From NCBI GenBank assembly GCA_023380955.1, contig JAMCTB010000163.1, positions 1 through 7,419 on the forward strand: a stretch of DNA of 7,419 bases, given 5' to 3'. Position numbers and translations under genes: made by a program. The notes beneath the pieces were generated by a model that made no database searches, was not told the origin of the DNA, and saw nothing but the letters and a program-made list of their open reading frames with translations. Of the stretch, positions 5,647-7,419 are shown one piece after another; position 1 is the first letter of the stretch; every line of letters starts with the position of its first letter. The stretch comes from Chloroflexota bacterium. Its GTDB lineage: Bacteria > Chloroflexota > UBA6077.

Positions 5647-6086
5647 TCTACCAGGAACTCCTGGGGGATATAGCCCTCCACACCGTCGGGGGTCCGCACC
5701 TTCCTCCACTTTCGCCCATCGCCGTCCACCGGATCGCCCACGACCTCCATTCTGGCACCGTCGCGCCAGGCTTGGAGCTTGTCTTCCATGTGAGGCGTCC
5801 GGCGGAGGTACGCCCCCTGGCCATCGGTATTGCCCACCAGCATGACCTTAGTCGTGTCGGGGACGCGGGTCGGGGTAGGGGAGAGGGTTGGCCTGGCGGT
5901 GGGAACCGGCTGGGGCGTGGCCGTCGCGGCCGCCCGAGCGCCTGCAACCGCGGAGGGGGCGCTGGCCTGAGCTCCCAGCCCGAAATCGGCCGGGTTCACC
6001 AGATCCTTACCGGTGATCACCCGATAGCCCGCCATGGTACCGGCAGCGGCCACCGTCATCATCAGAAAGAAGGTGAATACTTTCAA
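5637..6086 (-). CDS. Membrane-anchored (or secreted) bacterial SH3-domain protein
   Basis: The protein has 149 aa with the TTG start used here. An N-terminal hydrophobic segment at about 3-20 (VFTFFLMMTVAAAGTMAG) is a signal anchor or signal peptide; there is no clear lipobox cysteine. A low-complexity Ala/Pro/Thr linker follows at about 40-77 (TPTRVP end), then one SH3-like domain at about 80-146 with VGNTDGQGAYLRRTP (84-98), an RMEVVG strand, WRKVRTPDGVEGYIP (127-141) and a terminal EFLV strand. Bacterial SH3 domains usually bind cell-wall or other extracytoplasmic ligands; no catalytic domain is attached here. Start: the TTG at 6086 has AGGGAG (6096-6101, - strand) 9 nt upstream. An earlier TTG at 6152 has no such site and would put a charged stretch before the membrane segment; a GTG in between is also possible. 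It lies 149 bp upstream of the small membrane protein and is separated from the NYN gene by a terminator. Confidence 0.8.
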   Translation of the reverse strand: MKVFTFFLMMTVAAAGTMAGYRVITGKDLVNPADFGLGAQASAPSAVAGARAAATATPQPVPTARPTLSPTPTRVPDTTKVMLVGNTDGQGAYLRRTPHMEDKLQAWRDGARMEVVGDPVDGDGRKWRKVRTPDGVEGYIPQEFLVDAP

Positions 6087-6095
6087 CGGCCGGTG

Positions 6096-6101
6096 CTCCC
6101 T
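6096..6101 (-). promoter_or_regulatory. Ribosome binding site supporting the TTG start of the SH3 protein
   Basis: On the - strand this reads AGGGAG, 9 nt before the TTG at 6086. It is the best such site before the signal-anchor segment, though an upstream GTG start cannot be excluded. Confidence 0.5.
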
Positions 6102-6200
6102 CTCTGGTGCAAGACGGCTGCCCGCAACCACCGGCAGCCTCTGGAGGAGCAACTTGCACGTTCCGTACCTTCTAGAACAGCCATCCTGCTCTGCCGAAGG

Positions 6201-6238
6201 GGGGAAAGCAAAAGGGGCGACCCGGTGGGTCGCCCCTT
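6201..6238 (-). terminator. Rho-independent terminator of the NYN-domain gene
   Basis: A perfect 12-bp stem (6212-6223 with 6227-6238, AAGGGGCGACCC and its complement) has a 3-nt loop. In the - direction it is followed by a T-rich tail (TTTGCTTT, 6204-6211). It begins 7 nt after the TAG stop of the NYN-domain gene. This is a textbook intrinsic terminator and separates that gene from the SH3 gene. Confidence 0.85.
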
Positions 6239-6245
6239 CATCCGG

Positions 6246-7419
6246 CTACTCCGCGCCGTTGGACTCCACAGGTACCGGCGCCTTGGGGGAAGGCTTCCTC
6301 CGCGAGCGCGTGCGCTTCGGCGGAGTCGGGGTCTCGGCAGGCGCGGGCGCAGGCTCCCCCGAAACCGAGGGAAGCTCCGCCGCCGGCAGCTCCAGATCCG
6401 GGGTCGCCCCCAATTCCTGCGCCAGCCTGGCGGAGAAGGGCTCCGAGCCCCTCAACACCGACTCCACGAAGGCATCGAGATCGGCACCCGGGGAGCTTTC
6501 CACCTTCTCCGGCCCGGCCGGCAGCGGCTCGCTCACCGTCTCCGGAAGCGGCTCGCCCTGGATCATCCCATCACCGGCAACCGGCTCAAAGATGTCGGCC
6601 GGCTCCATCTCCTTAGCGGAAACCGACGGCGTCGCAGGGAGCGCCTGCGGCGTCCCGCCCTCAGGGGCAGCCGCCCCGGTTCGACCGTTCCTGTCATCTT
6701 TAGTCAGGATGGTTTCCACCGAGGTCCCACCGACCACCAACCGCTCTCGCAGCAGCTTGCCCGAGTCTACCAGGGTCTGGATCCGATTGGCGATGCGCGA
6801 CCGCAACTCGCCCGTCGGAGTCCGATCCACCGGGCAGAGCGCCCGAGCCAGACGGCGAGGGGTGCAAATCCCCTCGGCTGCGATGATCTTCCGCACCTCG
6901 GCCACCACTTCACCGTCGCTGGGCAGCCGCGACTGGTCCTGAGCCTCCGCCCGCGCCGGCTCCGGGACGCGCTCGACTCGAACGGGCTCCGGGACGCGCT
7001 CGACCCGCACCGGCTCCGGGGCACGCTCGACTCGAACGGGCTCCGGAGGACGCTCGACCCGAACGGGCTCCGCGGCACGCTCGACCCGGACGGCCGCGGC
7101 GGACCGTCCGGCCCTCCCAGACTCGCTCGACCTCGAAGGTCGGGGCGACTCCTGAGACCGCTCCGGCCGGCTCGGCGGCAGCGCCACGAATTCGTCGGCG
7201 CACGCCCGAAGCTCCCGGCAGACCTTGGACTCCTCGGCCACCACGACTACCCGCCGATCGTGCCGTCGCAGGGCGTTCGCCACCGCGATGTAGTCCCGGC
7301 TGGTAGCCACCAGGAGGAAGGCTTCGGCCTCCTCCAACTCCTCCAACTGATCGCGCAGGTCCTGGGCCATTACGTCCGAGATGATCGGCTTGGGAACTCC
7401 GTCCCCGTTCGGCCACGTC
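6246..7419 (-). CDS. NYN (PIN-like) domain protein with tandem-repeat linker and possible winged-helix domain; 5' end cut by right window edge
   Basis: The frame is open from the window edge (first full codon at 7418) to TAG at 6246-6248, giving 390 visible residues; the Met at 7370 is internal. Numbered from that Met, residues up to about 64, plus the 16 before it, look like the second half of a NYN/LabA-type PIN-like fold: a helix, then AFLLVATSRDYIAVANAL (17-34), RRVVVVAEES (39-48), and CADEFVAL (57-64). This matches the family order of helix, VSGDSDF strand, GK-V-V strand, and ADEF-L. Residues 66-93 are Ser/Arg/Pro-rich. Five 9-residue repeats (VRVER-x-x-EP) fill 94-138. Residues about 152-222 look like a winged-helix domain, with a helix from GEVVAEVRKIIAAEG, a helix around RRLARAL, RIANRIQTLVDSGKLLRERLVVGG, and a closing strand. 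The tail is Pro/Ala-rich and ends in a basic patch (PKRTRSRRKPSPK). NYN proteins are often RNases, but the motif that should carry acidic residues is altered. Function unknown. Confidence 0.78.
   Translation of the reverse strand, partial: TWPNGDGVPKPIISDVMAQDLRDQLEELEEAEAFLLVATSRDYIAVANALRRHDRRVVVVAEESKVCRELRACADEFVALPPSRPERSQESPRPSRSSESGRAGRSAAAVRVERAAEPVRVERPPEPVRVERAPEPVRVERVPEPVRVERVPEPARAEAQDQSRLPSDGEVVAEVRKIIAAEGICTPRRLARALCPVDRTPTGELRSRIANRIQTLVDSGKLLRERLVVGGTSVETILTKDDRNGRTGAAAPEGGTPQALPATPSVSAKEMEPADIFEPVAGDGMIQGEPLPETVSEPLPAGPEKVESSPGADLDAFVESVLRGSEPFSARLAQELGATPDLELPAAELPSVSGEPAPAPAETPTPPKRTRSRRKPSPKAPVPVESNGAE
6957..7091 (-). repeat. Five in-frame 27-bp tandem repeats inside the NYN-domain gene
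   Basis: Five consecutive copies encode VRVERAAEP, VRVERPPEP, VRVERAPEP and VRVERVPEP twice, followed by a decayed partial copy (ARAEA). The DNA copies are also close to each other (common core GTCGAGCG). Variation is concentrated at the two residues after the second Arg and at synonymous sites. The product is a charged, proline-spaced linker between the NYN part and the putative winged helix. Confidence 0.9.

Noticed and set aside
5541..5845. + strand GTG frame at 5555 with AAGGAG 8 nt upstream, running into the SH3 gene
   Set aside because: The ribosome binding site is good, but the product is Arg/Pro-rich and lies mostly antisense to the SH3 domain, so it looks like chance.
6153..6200. 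Promoter for the SH3 gene around the TTCTAGAA palindrome (6170-6177)
   Set aside because: No -35/-10 pair with correct spacing could be found; the 8-bp palindrome alone is not enough.
6957..7091. Tandem 27-bp repeats considered as a CRISPR array or minisatellite
   Set aside because: There are no unique spacers, and the repeats are exactly in frame within an open coding sequence.

Overview
This is a GC-rich bacterial window with eight protein-coding genes: four on the + strand (left half) and four on the - strand (right half). Two genes are cut by the window edges: the formate dehydrogenase alpha subunit on the left and an NYN-domain protein on the right. High GC, an FdnG/FdnH-type dehydrogenase paired with an NrfD-type membrane subunit, and a secreted SH3 protein with a Pro/Thr/Ala linker together suggest a Chloroflexota-like bacterium (for example the Thermomicrobia/Sphaerobacter side). 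That placement is inference from gene style, not from a marker gene.

Layout. Positions 1-3094 (+) hold a tight three-gene operon: the C-terminal part of a molybdopterin formate dehydrogenase alpha subunit, a four-cluster iron-sulfur beta subunit (4-bp overlap) and an NrfD/PsrC-type membrane subunit (17-bp gap). Together they would pass electrons from formate through the Fe-S chain to the membrane quinone pool. After a 229-bp gap comes an unrecognised 146-aa protein (+, 3324-3764) with a GTG start and a clear ribosome binding site. The convergent junction at 3765-3873 holds an 83-bp palindromic element with two inverted GTAGGAG-headed units, resembling REP/BIME-type repeats.

On the - strand follow a complete class I/II PLP aminotransferase (3874-5037), a 28-nt perfect palindrome (5135-5162), a 101-aa two-helix membrane protein (5182-5487), a membrane-anchored SH3-domain protein (5637-6086), and a strong intrinsic terminator (6212-6238). 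The terminator closes an NYN-domain protein whose visible part (6246-7419) carries five 27-bp tandem repeats and a possible winged-helix segment. The small membrane protein and the SH3 protein may be co-transcribed (149-bp gap, no convincing terminator between them).

The FDH operon is a coherent respiratory module. The - strand genes have no obvious functional link with it or with one another. No RNA gene, IS element or CRISPR array was seen. Nothing here is clearly a new system. The best leads are the NYN protein with apparently altered active-site acids, the REP-like element, and the unrecognised gene behind the FDH operon.
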